Part shown: in pieces, positions 15,314 through 24,469 of the stretch
Numbering within the stretch: the stretch's first letter is position 1
Layout of the letters: each line of letters begins with the position of its first letter
Assembly (NCBI GenBank): GCA_964446935.1
Contig: CAYUQI010000009.1
Span: forward strand, 1-47,902
Length of the DNA: 47,902 nt
Reading direction: 5' to 3'
DNA from: UASB124 sp964446935
GTDB lineage: Bacteria > Babelota > Babeliae > Babelales > RVW-14
Notes under the pieces: generated by a model
What the model was told of the DNA's origin: nothing
What the model saw: the letters and a program-made list of their open reading frames with translations, nothing else
The model's database searches: none
Made by a program: the position numbers and the translations under genes

Positions 15314-17449
15314 TTATTGTTGCTGCTGATTTAAGATTGAATAAGCATCTTGTAAAATTGATCCGCCAAAGCCTGCATTTTGCAAAAGTTGCAATGCAAT
15401 CTTTTGATCAGAAATACCATCTTCAAGTATATATTTTGGTGTGATTGAACCATCTGGATGAATATCAACACTTACTTTGCAATTCTTATAAGCGCCATTG
15501 GTTGCAGTATCAAGTTCAGTAAGTTTTTTAAAATGTGTTGCAATAATGCACATGTTTTGTTTATGTTGCGCCAAGTTCTTGGCAACTCCATAAGCACCGG
15601 CAACACCTTCTTCTGGGTTGGTTCCGGTAAAAACCTCGTCAAGAATGGCAAAATTAAATTCACCAGGTCTTAATGAATTGATGGTATTAAGCAGTTCTTG
15701 GGCACGACGCATTTCTGCTTGGAAGAGCGATTCACGACCTTCGGTATCTACAATATTTAAATAGGTAGTAATTTTGGCAAATGGGGTGATTGTCATAGCT
15801 TTGGCTGGTGCGATACCACAGGTTTGTGCCATGATGACTGCCAATGTGATGGCTTTGAGCGCCGTCGATTTACCGCCTGCGTTTGGACCTGTCAAAATTA
15901 CATTGCCGGCATTTCCTGCATTACCAAGTTCAATAGTGTTCGTAACGACTGTGTTGGGATTGAGTGATGGATGCCAGAATGCGTCAAGTTTGAGATACGG
16001 CTTGCTCTGTTGTTCTTTGTAATCAACGAAGCAGAAGGTAGCATTGGCATTCTGCTTGTGCTTTTTATACAATTTTGCAATGGAAAGATAGGCATCAAGT
16101 GTGCCAGCTGCTTGTAGTGAACTAATAACAGTATCTTTTGATGTTTGCATCATCTTGAATGCAGCTAAAACAGCGCCTTTTTTGGAGAAGAAAGACGCCT
16201 CTCCTTTAAAGGTGTTGGATTCAAGCATTTTGAATAAGGTATTTGCTTCGTTAGATTCTGTTTGGTTGAGCTCAATTAGTGCTTTGAATTCAGGGAGTGC
16301 TTGTTGTAGTGTTTTGTCAGTGGCAATAATTTTACCAAGCATTTTTAATGAATTGGTGTAGGTAGCAACGTTGATCATTTTACTTTGGATCATGTTGCTG
16401 ATGGTATTGCATTGGTGGGCTTCTCTGATGGCGCTGCTGAGCTCTCTGTAAAACGTCCAAATAACAAGCGCACTTGCTCCAACGGTGAGTAACCGCAGGT
16501 AAGCAGGTGCGTTATGGTATTCCCCTAAGCCCAATGGAATCCTGAAGGCCCCGTCTTTTATAACCCTCCACGTGGTCTCTAGGGTTTGTCTATAATCATG
16601 CATGAAGGAATCGCGGTTACCAAATCCATCCATTCGTACAATCCATCGTCGGAACATAACCCCTAATGCGATGCCAATAAAAGGTTCGGTTATTACAAGT
16701 GATGGAACCATGACGGTTGTCCATAATGCAGATAGTTCAAGAGCAGCAACGTTTTTGTTGTATCCAGAAAAATCTATAAAAAACTTTTTACCAAAATATA
16801 CTTGGCTGAAAAATTGCTCAGTTGCTTCGTCAATTTGTTTCCAGAACCAGACCAACTCATTTTCTGTTGACTTAATGTGTTGGAGGTAGGTTTCAATAAT
16901 GTTGGCCAATTTTTCATTTTCAACTAATGTTTTAATTGCTTCTTGCCGTGCTTGTAGATTACGAACACTGGTAAGTGGTTGTGCGAGTAGCCGTTGCAAT
17001 TCAATTTTACCCATGGTTGTTTGCGTTTCATCCACATACTTGAAAATGTGGTGAGTTAAGTTTGCTTGAGGACCTGAAAAAAACTCGAGATCGTGGACAA
17101 CATTTTCATGAAGAATATTCGATGGAGCTACAAATTGATTGGCAGCACTTACTATGTTGTAAAAAAGTTTGAGCTTTTCAACCTCGCCAATGGGAGGAAC
17201 AACGATCTCGTTTAACTTTTTATCTTTTAATTTTTCAGCATTTTGTTTTTGAAATTGTTGTTGTTTGATTTCTTCGTCAGATGCTAGATTAGCTAGTGAA
17301 GGCATATGATACTCTGCTAGCTTTTCATAAATACAGGCAGGTCGTTGGTTGCTTGCTTGATTAGCGGCTACCAGAGGCTGATAACTGGTTGTAATATACA
17401 TGGCAATAAATGCTATGCATGCAAACGTTTGTTTGAACCGTATTTTCAT
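15314..17449 (-). CDS. MutS-family ATPase with N-terminal signal peptide
   Basis: 711 residues from ATG 17449, which has AAAGG seven bases upstream; the open frame extends to 17593 but overlaps dnaJ. The N terminus MKIRFKQTFACIAFIAMYITTSY...VAA is a typical signal peptide. A MutS core/lever-like helical region covers roughly 110-470 (VDETQTTMGKIELQRLLAQPL is typical). It contains two hydrophobic segments (about 245-270 and 345-365). The MutS ATPase domain follows: Walker A GPNAGGKST near 545, Walker B FAILDEVFTGTNPEEG near 620, and IATHFKKLTEL. Mismatch-recognition domain I is absent. Membrane-associated MutS-like proteins are known in other bacteria, but a Sec signal on a DNA-clamp ATPase is odd. 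True function unknown. Confidence 0.82.
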   Translation of the reverse strand: MKIRFKQTFACIAFIAMYITTSYQPLVAANQASNQRPACIYEKLAEYHMPSLANLASDEEIKQQQFQKQNAEKLKDKKLNEIVVPPIGEVEKLKLFYNIVSAANQFVAPSNILHENVVHDLEFFSGPQANLTHHIFKYVDETQTTMGKIELQRLLAQPLTSVRNLQARQEAIKTLVENEKLANIIETYLQHIKSTENELVWFWKQIDEATEQFFSQVYFGKKFFIDFSGYNKNVAALELSALWTTVMVPSLVITEPFIGIALGVMFRRWIVRMDGFGNRDSFMHDYRQTLETTWRVIKDGAFRIPLGLGEYHNAPAYLRLLTVGASALVIWTFYRELSSAIREAHQCNTISNMIQSKMINVATYTNSLKMLGKIIATDKTLQQALPEFKALIELNQTESNEANTLFKMLESNTFKGEASFFSKKGAVLAAFKMMQTSKDTVISSLQAAGTLDAYLSIAKLYKKHKQNANATFCFVDYKEQQSKPYLKLDAFWHPSLNPNTVVTNTIELGNAGNAGNVILTGPNAGGKSTALKAITLAVIMAQTCGIAPAKAMTITPFAKITTYLNIVDTEGRESLFQAEMRRAQELLNTINSLRPGEFNFAILDEVFTGTNPEEGVAGAYGVAKNLAQHKQNMCIIATHFKKLTELDTATNGAYKNCKVSVDIHPDGSITPKYILEDGISDQKIALQLLQNAGFGGSILQDAYSILNQQQQ

Positions 17450-17585
17450 GAAAACCTTTCTATCCATAAAAGTAATAAAAATATTATTTGGAGATGTGAT
17501 TGAAAAGGTAACAAGAATCGATAAAAAGGCAAGTCTATTGCTGTAAAAGCAAGTTTGGATAAAGAAGGAATAAGATATTGAACGG

Positions 17586-18707
17586 TTATCCAAGAAAACG
17601 CTTGAAAAAGCCTGAAATTCCGCCTTGATTATTGCTGCTGTTACCTAATTTTTCAGCGTATGCCATGAGTGCTGCTCGCGTTTCATCGGTAAGTTTGGTT
17701 GGAATATCACAATTAGTAATAACAACAAGATTGCCATGGCCTGAACTGCGTAACCGTGCAAAGCCCTTACCAGTAACAATAATTTCTTTGCCGACAGGGC
17801 ACCCTTTAGGTATTTTGATTGATTCTTTTGTGCCTTCGATATTTTCAATTTCAATATGGCATCCAAGAACAAGCTGTGGATAGGTTAAAGCGAGGGTGGT
17901 GACAAGATCGTTGTCTCGTCGAGCAAAATGTTTATCGGGGAGAACCTCAATACCGAGATAAAGATCTCCAGATTCACCTTTGAAGATCCCAGCATCGCCT
18001 TTACCAACGATACGTAACTCTGCATTGTGATAGATACCTGCAGGAATAGTGACTGAAAGTTTTTCATGTTTTTGAACGCGTGTTTGTCCTCGGCATTCTG
18101 AGCAAGGATTCGTGATACGGAACCCTTGGCCATTACAGGTTGGACATACTTGGCTGAAAGTAAAAAAACCCTGCCGCTGCAAGATAGACCCTGCACCGCC
18201 ACAGGCGGTACAATGGGCAGGTTTGCTGCCTTCCTTGCTTCCGTTGCCGTTGCAACGAGCACATTGTTCAAAATGATAGATTTTGATTTCTTTTTGGCAT
18301 CCGGTATATGCTTCTTTGAGCGTAATTTCGATGCGCTGAGCTAAATCATGGCCTCGTTGTGGGGTTGGGCCACTGGTACGTTTGGTTGAGCGTCGGCCAG
18401 CGCCAGCTCCAAAAAGGTTTTCAAAGATGTCACTAAAGTTTTCAAAAATATCTTCCATGTTTTCATAATGGCCGGAGCCTTGTGTTGCTGAATGACCAAA
18501 TTGATCATATTGCTGACGTTTTTTTTCATCAGAAAGAATCTCGTATGCTTCTGCGGCCTCTTTGAATTTGTTTTCAGCATCTTTGTTGCCAGGGTTTCGA
18601 TCGGGGTGATATTGCAAGGCAAGCTTACGGTAGGCTTTTTTGATTTCGTCTTGGGAGGCGTTTTTTGCTACGCCAAGTATCTCATAATAATCTCTTTTTT
18701 CAGCCAT
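17586..18707 (-). CDS. dnaJ: Chaperone protein DnaJ
   Basis: 373 residues, standard type I DnaJ. J domain at 1-70 with HPD (LQYHPDRNPGN), a G/F-type linker (FGAGAGRR), then four CxxCxGxG zinc-binding repeats at about 145-215 (CARCNGNG, CTACGGAG, CPTCNGQG, CSECRGQT). The C-terminal substrate domain follows, ending in the short tail GISGFFKRFLG. It works with DnaK and GrpE, neither of which is in this window. With the corrected start of the MutS-like gene the two do not overlap (137-base gap). Start by homology with MAEKRDYYEILGV. Confidence 0.97.
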   Translation of the reverse strand: MAEKRDYYEILGVAKNASQDEIKKAYRKLALQYHPDRNPGNKDAENKFKEAAEAYEILSDEKKRQQYDQFGHSATQGSGHYENMEDIFENFSDIFENLFGAGAGRRSTKRTSGPTPQRGHDLAQRIEITLKEAYTGCQKEIKIYHFEQCARCNGNGSKEGSKPAHCTACGGAGSILQRQGFFTFSQVCPTCNGQGFRITNPCSECRGQTRVQKHEKLSVTIPAGIYHNAELRIVGKGDAGIFKGESGDLYLGIEVLPDKHFARRDNDLVTTLALTYPQLVLGCHIEIENIEGTKESIKIPKGCPVGKEIIVTGKGFARLRSSGHGNLVVITNCDIPTKLTDETRAALMAYAEKLGNSSNNQGGISGFFKRFLG

Positions 18708-18839
18708 GGAATTAACATATCCCTACATTGATTATTTTATAAAACTTTAGTCTATTACGCTTAAGTATACCCCTAGAAAGGTTGAATTTCAAGGCGGATT
18801 AGATATGGTGAAATTATTAAGAAGATTGGCCCGATCTCT

Positions 18840-18900
18840 GGACAGTCTTCGTTTAAACATTGGCGTAAGCCAGACGAAGCTGCATAGCAGCGAAGACTGG
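18840..18900 (-). repeat. tRNA-CCA-linked palindromic element, copy A
   Basis: 61-base copy that begins exactly with the CCA of tRNA-Leu(CAG). On the minus strand it reads CCAGTCTTCG, then hairpin GCTGC-TAT-GCAGC, then CTGGC-TTAC-GCCAA, a short spacer, and CGAAGACTGTCC. The outer 9 bases CAGTCTTCG pair with CGAAGACTG. The second half found in other copies (CGTAGC...GACGGAC) is missing. Confidence 0.85.
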
Positions 18901-18982
18901 TGCCGAAGAGGGGACTCGAACCCCTACCCCTTTCGGGACTAGACCCTGAACCTAGCGCGTCTGCCAATTTCGCCACTTCGGC
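18898..18982 (-). tRNA. tRNA-Leu (anticodon CAG)
   Basis: 85 bases with encoded CCA. Acceptor GCCGAAG/CTTCGGC, class II long variable arm, anticodon loop TTCAGGG giving CAG, T arm GGGGTTCGAGTCCCC. It lies 43 bases after the stop of the NAD epimerase gene on the same strand. Its CCA is also the start of repeat copy A. Confidence 0.95.
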
Positions 18983-19025
18983 GGTAACATTAAAATGGTA
19001 TCATGTTTTTGAGTTTTGGCCAAGG

Positions 19026-19937
19026 TCAAATCGTAGGAGTATTGCCGTAAAAAGTGAGGTATTTAGAGCAGTTTGCATGTGAATGTTTGATATCACCTTC
19101 TCGTGCCGGTAAATAATGAATCTCTGCTGCATTGATATTGAGCTCCTTCTTGAGTTGTTCGATAAGTTCAAGCAGGGTGATACTTGATCCGGTGCCAATG
19201 TTAAAAATGTCCCCCTTCATGGTTGTTTGCATGCCCATGATTAAATTGGCTTCAACGACTTTAGAGACATGAATAAAATCACGTGTTTGCAGTCCATCCC
19301 CAAACACTGGTAGTGGCATTCCTTCTTTTAACAATTGCGTAAAGCGTGCAACAACCGCGGCATAGGGACCATTGGGATTTTGGCGTTGTCCGTACACATT
19401 AAAATAACGTAAAATTGCGGTGTTCATGCCATAACGATCCGAATATTCTTTACATAAGGCTTCACCTTGCATTTTGCTGATTGCGTAGGGTGACTGAGGA
19501 TTAAGATGATCGTTTTCTACACAGGGGTCTGTTTTATTACCATAAACTGCTGATGATGATGAGAACACCACCATTCCTACACTGTTCTGTCTACATCCCT
19601 CAAGGATATTTTTAGTGCCTTGTGTATTGATGGCATAGCAAAGATCAGGGTTTTTCATTGATTCAGCAACAGAGACGAGTGCAGCAATATGAAAGACAAT
19701 ATCTTGATTGGTGGTTGCTTTGAGGCAACTGTAGTCCGAACGAACATCGGCATACAATATATTGATAGCGTGTATAACTGATTTGAGATTATTGATAGAA
19801 CAGCTGTAAGGATTTTCAAGAACGGTTACTCGAGCACCAAGTTCAACAAGTTTCTCAACTAAATGTGATCCAATAAAACCTGCGCCGCCTGTTACTAATA
19901 CCTTTTTGTTGTTATAAAATTTTTGTAAAGCCTTCAT
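19026..19937 (-). CDS. NAD-dependent nucleotide-sugar epimerase/dehydratase (SDR)
   Basis: 303 residues from ATG 19937, chosen because AAAGGAG stands eight bases upstream and MKALQKFYNNKKVLVTGGAGFIG is a natural start (the frame is open further). Extended SDR features: GGAGFIG NAD site at residue 17-23, the SSSAVYG strand, catalytic SPYAISK (YxxxK), and RYFNVYGQRQNPNGPYAAVV. This is the UDP-glucose/GlcNAc 4-epimerase type used for surface sugars. The end is short: the protein stops just after YGNTPTI, where relatives usually continue about 20-25 residues, and a tRNA gene follows. It may still be active, because the missing part is the last helix. It forms an operon with the FAD enzyme upstream. 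Confidence 0.88.
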   Translation of the reverse strand: MKALQKFYNNKKVLVTGGAGFIGSHLVEKLVELGARVTVLENPYSCSINNLKSVIHAINILYADVRSDYSCLKATTNQDIVFHIAALVSVAESMKNPDLCYAINTQGTKNILEGCRQNSVGMVVFSSSSAVYGNKTDPCVENDHLNPQSPYAISKMQGEALCKEYSDRYGMNTAILRYFNVYGQRQNPNGPYAAVVARFTQLLKEGMPLPVFGDGLQTRDFIHVSKVVEANLIMGMQTTMKGDIFNIGTGSSITLLELIEQLKKELNINAAEIHYLPAREGDIKHSHANCSKYLTFYGNTPTI

Positions 19938-19968
19938 CCAACACTCTCCTTTGTTGTCTGCTGAATAG

Positions 19969-21363
19969 TTATCTTCTTTGTTGATCGTAATTATATTCTT
20001 TCTGTGGTGATTGTTCATTACTAAGTCTTGCTGGGTAGATGGAACGATTGGTTGCCATACGTTGCATAAGAGTACGAGCACACAGCTCGCCATCAAGTAC
20101 TGCTTCTTGCATGCTTGAATATTTCCATTCCCCATATCGTCCTTTCGAGTAAATGTGGTATTCAGAAAGCGTTTTTAAAATTTTTGAAAGATTACGTTGT
20201 CGCCATGCATCATAAATGACATAACCTGGTTCTAAATACAGAATGTTACGGGTTGCTATTTCTCGTTGTTCTACATGAAGGTAGTGACAAATGTTTTTGA
20301 TAGTAAGATCGAGATTTCGTTTAATGACTTGTTCTTGCTTGGTTCCTGGTACGTAGGATAATTCAGCATAAATTGATGAATGCTTGGCTGGTGCCAGAGC
20401 TGGGCATATGTTATGCCAGAATCCTAAGCGATACCATTGGTAGTGGCGCTCTGGAAAATAAAGCCAATGAAAGGGACCGATATTGTTAGTTGTAAAACCA
20501 AGGTTGATGTTAACGACGGTATTATACAATAATTTGTCTGCTACATTGTGGAGGTTACAGGTGCTTGTTGACTTCGTGGCAGAAAGAAGTTGGTTGAGCG
20601 GCATTGTTGAGACAAGATAACGATACGATTCGCAGTGACCATTCTCAAAATAAATTTTTTTAGTCACGTGATCGATATGGCTCACCGTGTGATTCGTGTG
20701 AATAGGATTGGTGAGTGAGGCACATAATTTTTTGATAACAAATTCAATTCCACCGTTGCATGGATAATAAAAGTTACTGTTATAGCCAACAGATGAAGGG
20801 TTTTGTTGACTAATAGTTCCTTTGATAATAGCGGCTAAATTGGTTGATGGAACAAAGCGACCGGTCCAGGCTGGATGTACTTTTTTGATATCGTATGCAA
20901 GAAGTTTGTTATTAAATGGCCAAAAGAAATACTTGCCGAACCCCTGCCCAAAGTGTTTTAAGACCCATGTGTAAAATGTTGATGGTTGCCTCAGATGCTT
21001 GGGACGCATAACATATTTTTCAATACATTCGACAGCTATGTCGATGGGAAGGCCATATAGATTCATCTGAAACGGGTAGTTGGTAATAACATTGTGAGAT
21101 TGAATACCGGTGGTACGCGTGGTTGTGGCAAGGTTGTCGAATGAAACGACGTTTGCTAAAAATGTTTTGAAAGTATCATTATTGCAATGAAGAAAATGCC
21201 CGGTGTGATCAAAGGTAAATCCATTGCTATGTTCAGAACGTAATAGTCCGCCGGGACGTTCTTGTTTTTCAAAAATTTTGTAATTTAAAAAACCTTTTTG
21301 TTCAAGAAAATATGCTGTGCTCAGCCCGGTTAATCCAGCGCCAATAATCACAACCTCTGCCAC
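19969..21363 (-). CDS. FAD-dependent amine-oxidase-like oxidoreductase
   Basis: 464 residues with an FAD-binding Rossmann start MAEVVIIGAGLTGLSTAYFL, the second-part motif EKQERPGGLLRSE, and a conserved DHTGHFLHC segment. The group resembles protoporphyrinogen oxidase and UDP-galactopyranose mutase relatives that sit in polysaccharide loci. Near the C terminus KGRYGEWKYSSMQEAVLDGELCA corresponds to the second FAD contact (the family has a G-R-x-G-x-W-x-Y...A pattern). It is 31 bases upstream of the sugar epimerase, which supports a role in surface glycan synthesis. Substrate not known; not a true HemG/HemY by context. Confidence 0.82.
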   Translation of the reverse strand: MAEVVIIGAGLTGLSTAYFLEQKGFLNYKIFEKQERPGGLLRSEHSNGFTFDHTGHFLHCNNDTFKTFLANVVSFDNLATTTRTTGIQSHNVITNYPFQMNLYGLPIDIAVECIEKYVMRPKHLRQPSTFYTWVLKHFGQGFGKYFFWPFNNKLLAYDIKKVHPAWTGRFVPSTNLAAIIKGTISQQNPSSVGYNSNFYYPCNGGIEFVIKKLCASLTNPIHTNHTVSHIDHVTKKIYFENGHCESYRYLVSTMPLNQLLSATKSTSTCNLHNVADKLLYNTVVNINLGFTTNNIGPFHWLYFPERHYQWYRLGFWHNICPALAPAKHSSIYAELSYVPGTKQEQVIKRNLDLTIKNICHYLHVEQREIATRNILYLEPGYVIYDAWRQRNLSKILKTLSEYHIYSKGRYGEWKYSSMQEAVLDGELCARTLMQRMATNRSIYPARLSNEQSPQKEYNYDQQRR

Positions 21364-21454
21364 AAAATCTCCTTTTTTGTGATGTCTTATTTTTTTTAGA
21401 ATAGCAGGAAGTGTGATGAACGCAACTGGAAATAACAGTGAATTGATCAGTCCA

Positions 21455-21988
21455 TTATTGATTGTTGGATGCTGTTAATTGAAATTGATTTATGTTTGAA
21501 AAGCTTGTGGTGAGAATGGCAAACTTGCCGTGTTTTATTTTCTTTTCGAGCGATTTTGGAAAGCTAATCATCAGATAATATTTGTTAACGGCGACGATTT
21601 TTTCATTGGGTGAAAAGATAAGTTGTTGCGTATATTTATCCCAATGTCCATCGCAAACAAGATTTTGTTCAATAGGAACCAAAAGATCATCACATTCTTT
21701 TTTTTGATACAAAGCTGCAGACATATCATTTATTTTTTCCCCTCTCCATTGCAATATCAGGGAGGTTAATTTGATTGCTTGTTTGCTTCTGAATGTGAGG
21801 GAACATGTCCATACCCACTTTTCCTTATTTAAATTGAGCTGCGGGATATTGAGCGGATACTCGCGCCATGTTGATGAAGTGCTGAGGGAAAGCGAGATGG
21901 GTGACTGAGGAACCATGCCGTAGCAGGTAGATATAATACAATGTAGGCTGAGCATGAGTGTCAGAGACTTTGCAATGTTCATGATCAT
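21455..21988 (-). CDS. Exported hypothetical protein (177 aa)
   Basis: Not recognised. The signal peptide covers about 1-24 (SLTLMLSLHCIISTCYG) and AGGAGG stands five bases before the ATG. The mature part has alternating hydrophobic strands (WVWTCSLTFRSKQAIKLTSLIL, KYYLMISFPKSLEKKIKHGKFAILTTSF), consistent with a small beta-sandwich. It lies between the FAD enzyme and the TonB-like gene on the same strand, with separate spacing of about 90-120 bases on each side. Confidence 0.7.
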   Translation of the reverse strand: MIMNIAKSLTLMLSLHCIISTCYGMVPQSPISLSLSTSSTWREYPLNIPQLNLNKEKWVWTCSLTFRSKQAIKLTSLILQWRGEKINDMSAALYQKKECDDLLVPIEQNLVCDGHWDKYTQQLIFSPNEKIVAVNKYYLMISFPKSLEKKIKHGKFAILTTSFSNINQFQLTASNNQ

Positions 21989-22107
21989 CCTATCCTCCTA
22001 TCTTCATTTACCTATCTCTTATTTTAAATGTACATCGAATAGGAACGTAAAATAAAGAAAAATTTGAGTTCTTCAAAAAAAGGCTGCTGTCGCATGAAAA
22101 CAGACGA

Positions 22108-23424
22108 CTAGAATCCAAATTTACTATATCGGACTGAAATGAGGCGTCCTGTATGATAGGTTTGGGTACCAAAGTGCTTTGGTAGCGGTGGAAAGGGACT
22201 TGCGCACTTCATGTTTTTCATGATCATTGAATCGAGTTCTGGATATCCGGTTGATTGCAAGATTTTGCATTCCTTCAGATTTCCATGCTCATCAAGGATA
22301 AAATCAATGACCGCTTCACCTTCTAGTGGCCGAGCCATAGGACGATGGCAGAAGTTTTGCTTCCAGGAAGCTTGTAAACACCAGTTAATTTTTGCTTCAT
22401 AGGACATATATTTAAGCTCTTCAAATGATGGCCGTTTGTTAGGGTCCCCATCGCGGTCAATCAGATCAGTCCCATCTTCCCCTTCAGTTTTTTCAACAAA
22501 TCCTTTGGTTAAGGCAATAATGCTTCGCTTTATGCTTTGTTTTTTGCTGCGAGCACCGCGGACACGAATGCCGCCTTCGCCACCAATCAGCCGCTCCTTG
22601 GGTTGTTCTTGTTCAACGATGGCGCTTGCTGTTTGTGCAGATGGTGTTTTGGCTGCAGAAATATCACCGGCTTGAAAGGCTTCTATTCTTTCCTGAAAGG
22701 CTTTGATCTGAGCAATACGGTCTTGGATGCTTGCTTCCTTGTCTGCGACCAGTGCTGTTGCAAGTGCTTTTGGGTTTGTTGTGGTGTGTAGCGTATGTGA
22801 TTTTTTTTCAGAGATTGATTTTGTGACTGTTTTTCGTTCGGCAGTTGGGGATTTATCATGCTCTTTATGCTCAGCAGGTGAAGCGTGCTGCTTTTGTTCA
22901 GCTTGTCCGTCTACGCTCGGGGAGCTACGCCGGACAGTCTCCTCATCTAACTGGCGTAAGCCAGGCGTAGCCGGTGAGGCGGAGACTGGTTTTGTTTCTT
23001 GTCTTTCGGTAGCCAGTGCGCTGGTTGCCTCGCCAATTGGCCCATCAAGGGTAGTTGGTATTGCCAATGTTTGTGTTTCTTTTTTGGGTGGCTCATCAAA
23101 CAAAACCCATCCAAATTTTGACTTGGGTGCTCGTAATTTGGCAGGAAGGTTGGAGAGATCAGGTTTTTTTGTTTTTGGGATGGATTGCAAGCTTGCAAGT
23201 GTTTTCTGTCGCTTTTGTTTTAAAAGATCGAGAAATTTTTTGTTTTGTTCCGGGGTAAGTTTTTGGGTAAGTGTGTCCCAGATGGCAATGACTTGTCTAT
23301 GAAAATTATATTGAAAGATGGCATTTACCATTATAAGGTGGATGATAAAAGAAATCCCAATGAGGAATCCGAAGAAAATGATTTTTTTATTGTATTTTTT
23401 TCGATGGTGTTTCATTAAAAACAT
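22108..23424 (-). CDS. TonB-like energy transducer with in-frame repeat insertion
   Basis: 438 residues. A cytoplasmic stub with basic residues, a single membrane helix at about 15-36 (IIFFGFLIGISFIIHLIMV), then a long charged, low-complexity linker (about 60-340) and a C-terminal TonB-type domain: EGEAVIDFILDEHGNLKECKILQSTGYPELDSMIM, then PFPPLPKHF. TonB passes energy from the inner membrane to outer-membrane receptors, so a double-membrane envelope is implied. No exbB/exbD is in this window. Residues at about 146-170 (encoded by 22915-22989) derive from the palindromic element also found at tRNA genes. AGGGGG stands eight bases before the ATG. Confidence 0.8.
   Translation of the reverse strand: MFLMKHHRKKYNKKIIFFGFLIGISFIIHLIMVNAIFQYNFHRQVIAIWDTLTQKLTPEQNKKFLDLLKQKRQKTLASLQSIPKTKKPDLSNLPAKLRAPKSKFGWVLFDEPPKKETQTLAIPTTLDGPIGEATSALATERQETKPVSASPATPGLRQLDEETVRRSSPSVDGQAEQKQHASPAEHKEHDKSPTAERKTVTKSISEKKSHTLHTTTNPKALATALVADKEASIQDRIAQIKAFQERIEAFQAGDISAAKTPSAQTASAIVEQEQPKERLIGGEGGIRVRGARSKKQSIKRSIIALTKGFVEKTEGEDGTDLIDRDGDPNKRPSFEELKYMSYEAKINWCLQASWKQNFCHRPMARPLEGEAVIDFILDEHGNLKECKILQSTGYPELDSMIMKNMKCASPFPPLPKHFGTQTYHTGRLISVRYSKFGF
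22915..22989 (-). repeat. Palindromic element, protein-coding copy F
   Basis: 75 bases, a multiple of three, in frame inside the TonB-like gene. On the minus strand it reads CCAGTCTCCGCC...GGCTACGCCTGGCTTACGCCAG...GGAGACTGTCCGGCGTAGC...GTAGACGGAC, the same order of blocks as the tRNA-linked copies. CAGTCTCC pairs with GGAGACTG, a compensatory version of CAGTCTTC/GAAGACTG. Encoded residues begin PVSASPATPGLRQ and end in VDG. Confidence 0.85.
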
Positions 23425-23627
23425 CCTTATTCCCCCTCTCCCTTAGCCTACGTTGATAGAACTCTTGCTGTCAAATAATGGATAAACCAATCAATCACGG
23501 TGAAAGCGTTTATTGGATTATGCAATATAAGAACCAATATTAACCCCAACTATAGAGAAGCTTACTGAATGTTTTGTAAACTAACAAATAACGTTCAAAA
23601 GGTTGATTTTTAGGAAAAGGAGGGGGG

Positions 23628-24467
23628 ATGTATATACAAAAAATCTTTTTTGTGGGTGTTTGGGTATGTATAGGGAGTATATGCGCTGGGAATGAGATTG
23701 CACCTCAACCAGAAGCTGCCGGTAATCTTATTTGTTCTGAAATATCGCATGACCTTACAGCAACGCAAACAACTATGTTTCGTGATGTTATCGAGAGATT
23801 AAAAGAACAATATGAGCTTGCTGCGCGAACAGGAATTTTTAATGCAGCCGGTTTTTTTGTAAAAGAACAAAATCCTGATCAAATAAGTGATTTGGCGTTG
23901 TCTACTCTCAAGGATGAATGCAACGCCCATGTGAAAACTATTTCCTTAGAGAACAACAACCTGCATGATGCGCCACTTATTTGTAAATTTGTTGAATTAG
24001 AAAACCTTTTTCTTTCGGGTAATTCATTCGGATCGTTGCCTAAAGGATTAGGTGATTTAAAACAGCTTGAATATCTTGAAGCAAATAGGTGCGGTTTAAA
24101 AAGATATCCAAATGAAGTAAATAATATACACGGCTTAAAAAAACTTTTTTTGCAGGAAAATAAGATTTTTTTAGTGCCTGCAGCAATTAGAAAGCTTGAG
24201 AAATTAGAAGAACTTGATTTGAGCTACAATAAAATTGTTGATCTTCCTGATTCTATAGGAGAATTAACGAAGTTGGAGGTCCTCAAATTAAATAATAACA
24301 GGCTGACTTCTCTTCCGATGAAATTGGAAAAACTTAAGTTTCTAAATTTTATTTCGGTGTATGGTAATCCATTGGACAAGGAAGCAATTGAATTATTGGT
24401 ACGATTGCAAAAAAAAAAGGTGACGGTTTATTTCACCACGTCACCCTCTGATAATCTTGATCATTAA
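23628..24467 (+). CDS. Exported leucine-rich repeat protein
   Basis: 279 residues. Signal peptide about 1-21 (FFVGVWVCIGSICAG). From about residue 105 there are six to seven LRR units of 22-24 residues with the pattern LxxLxLxxNxLxxLPxxL (for example LEELDLSYNKIVDLPDSIGEL and LEVLKLNNNRLTSLPMKLEKL). The N-terminal 100 residues are helical and unassigned. LRR proteins bind other proteins; in host-associated bacteria such exported LRRs often target host partners. The start has AGGAGG just upstream. The 3' end is only two bases from the stop of the convergent Ser-rich gene; a small hairpin (GGTGACG/CGTCACC) lies inside the last codons. Confidence 0.88.
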   Translation: MYIQKIFFVGVWVCIGSICAGNEIAPQPEAAGNLICSEISHDLTATQTTMFRDVIERLKEQYELAARTGIFNAAGFFVKEQNPDQISDLALSTLKDECNAHVKTISLENNNLHDAPLICKFVELENLFLSGNSFGSLPKGLGDLKQLEYLEANRCGLKRYPNEVNNIHGLKKLFLQENKIFLVPAAIRKLEKLEELDLSYNKIVDLPDSIGELTKLEVLKLNNNRLTSLPMKLEKLKFLNFISVYGNPLDKEAIELLVRLQKKKVTVYFTTSPSDNLDH

Positions 24468-24469
24468 TA

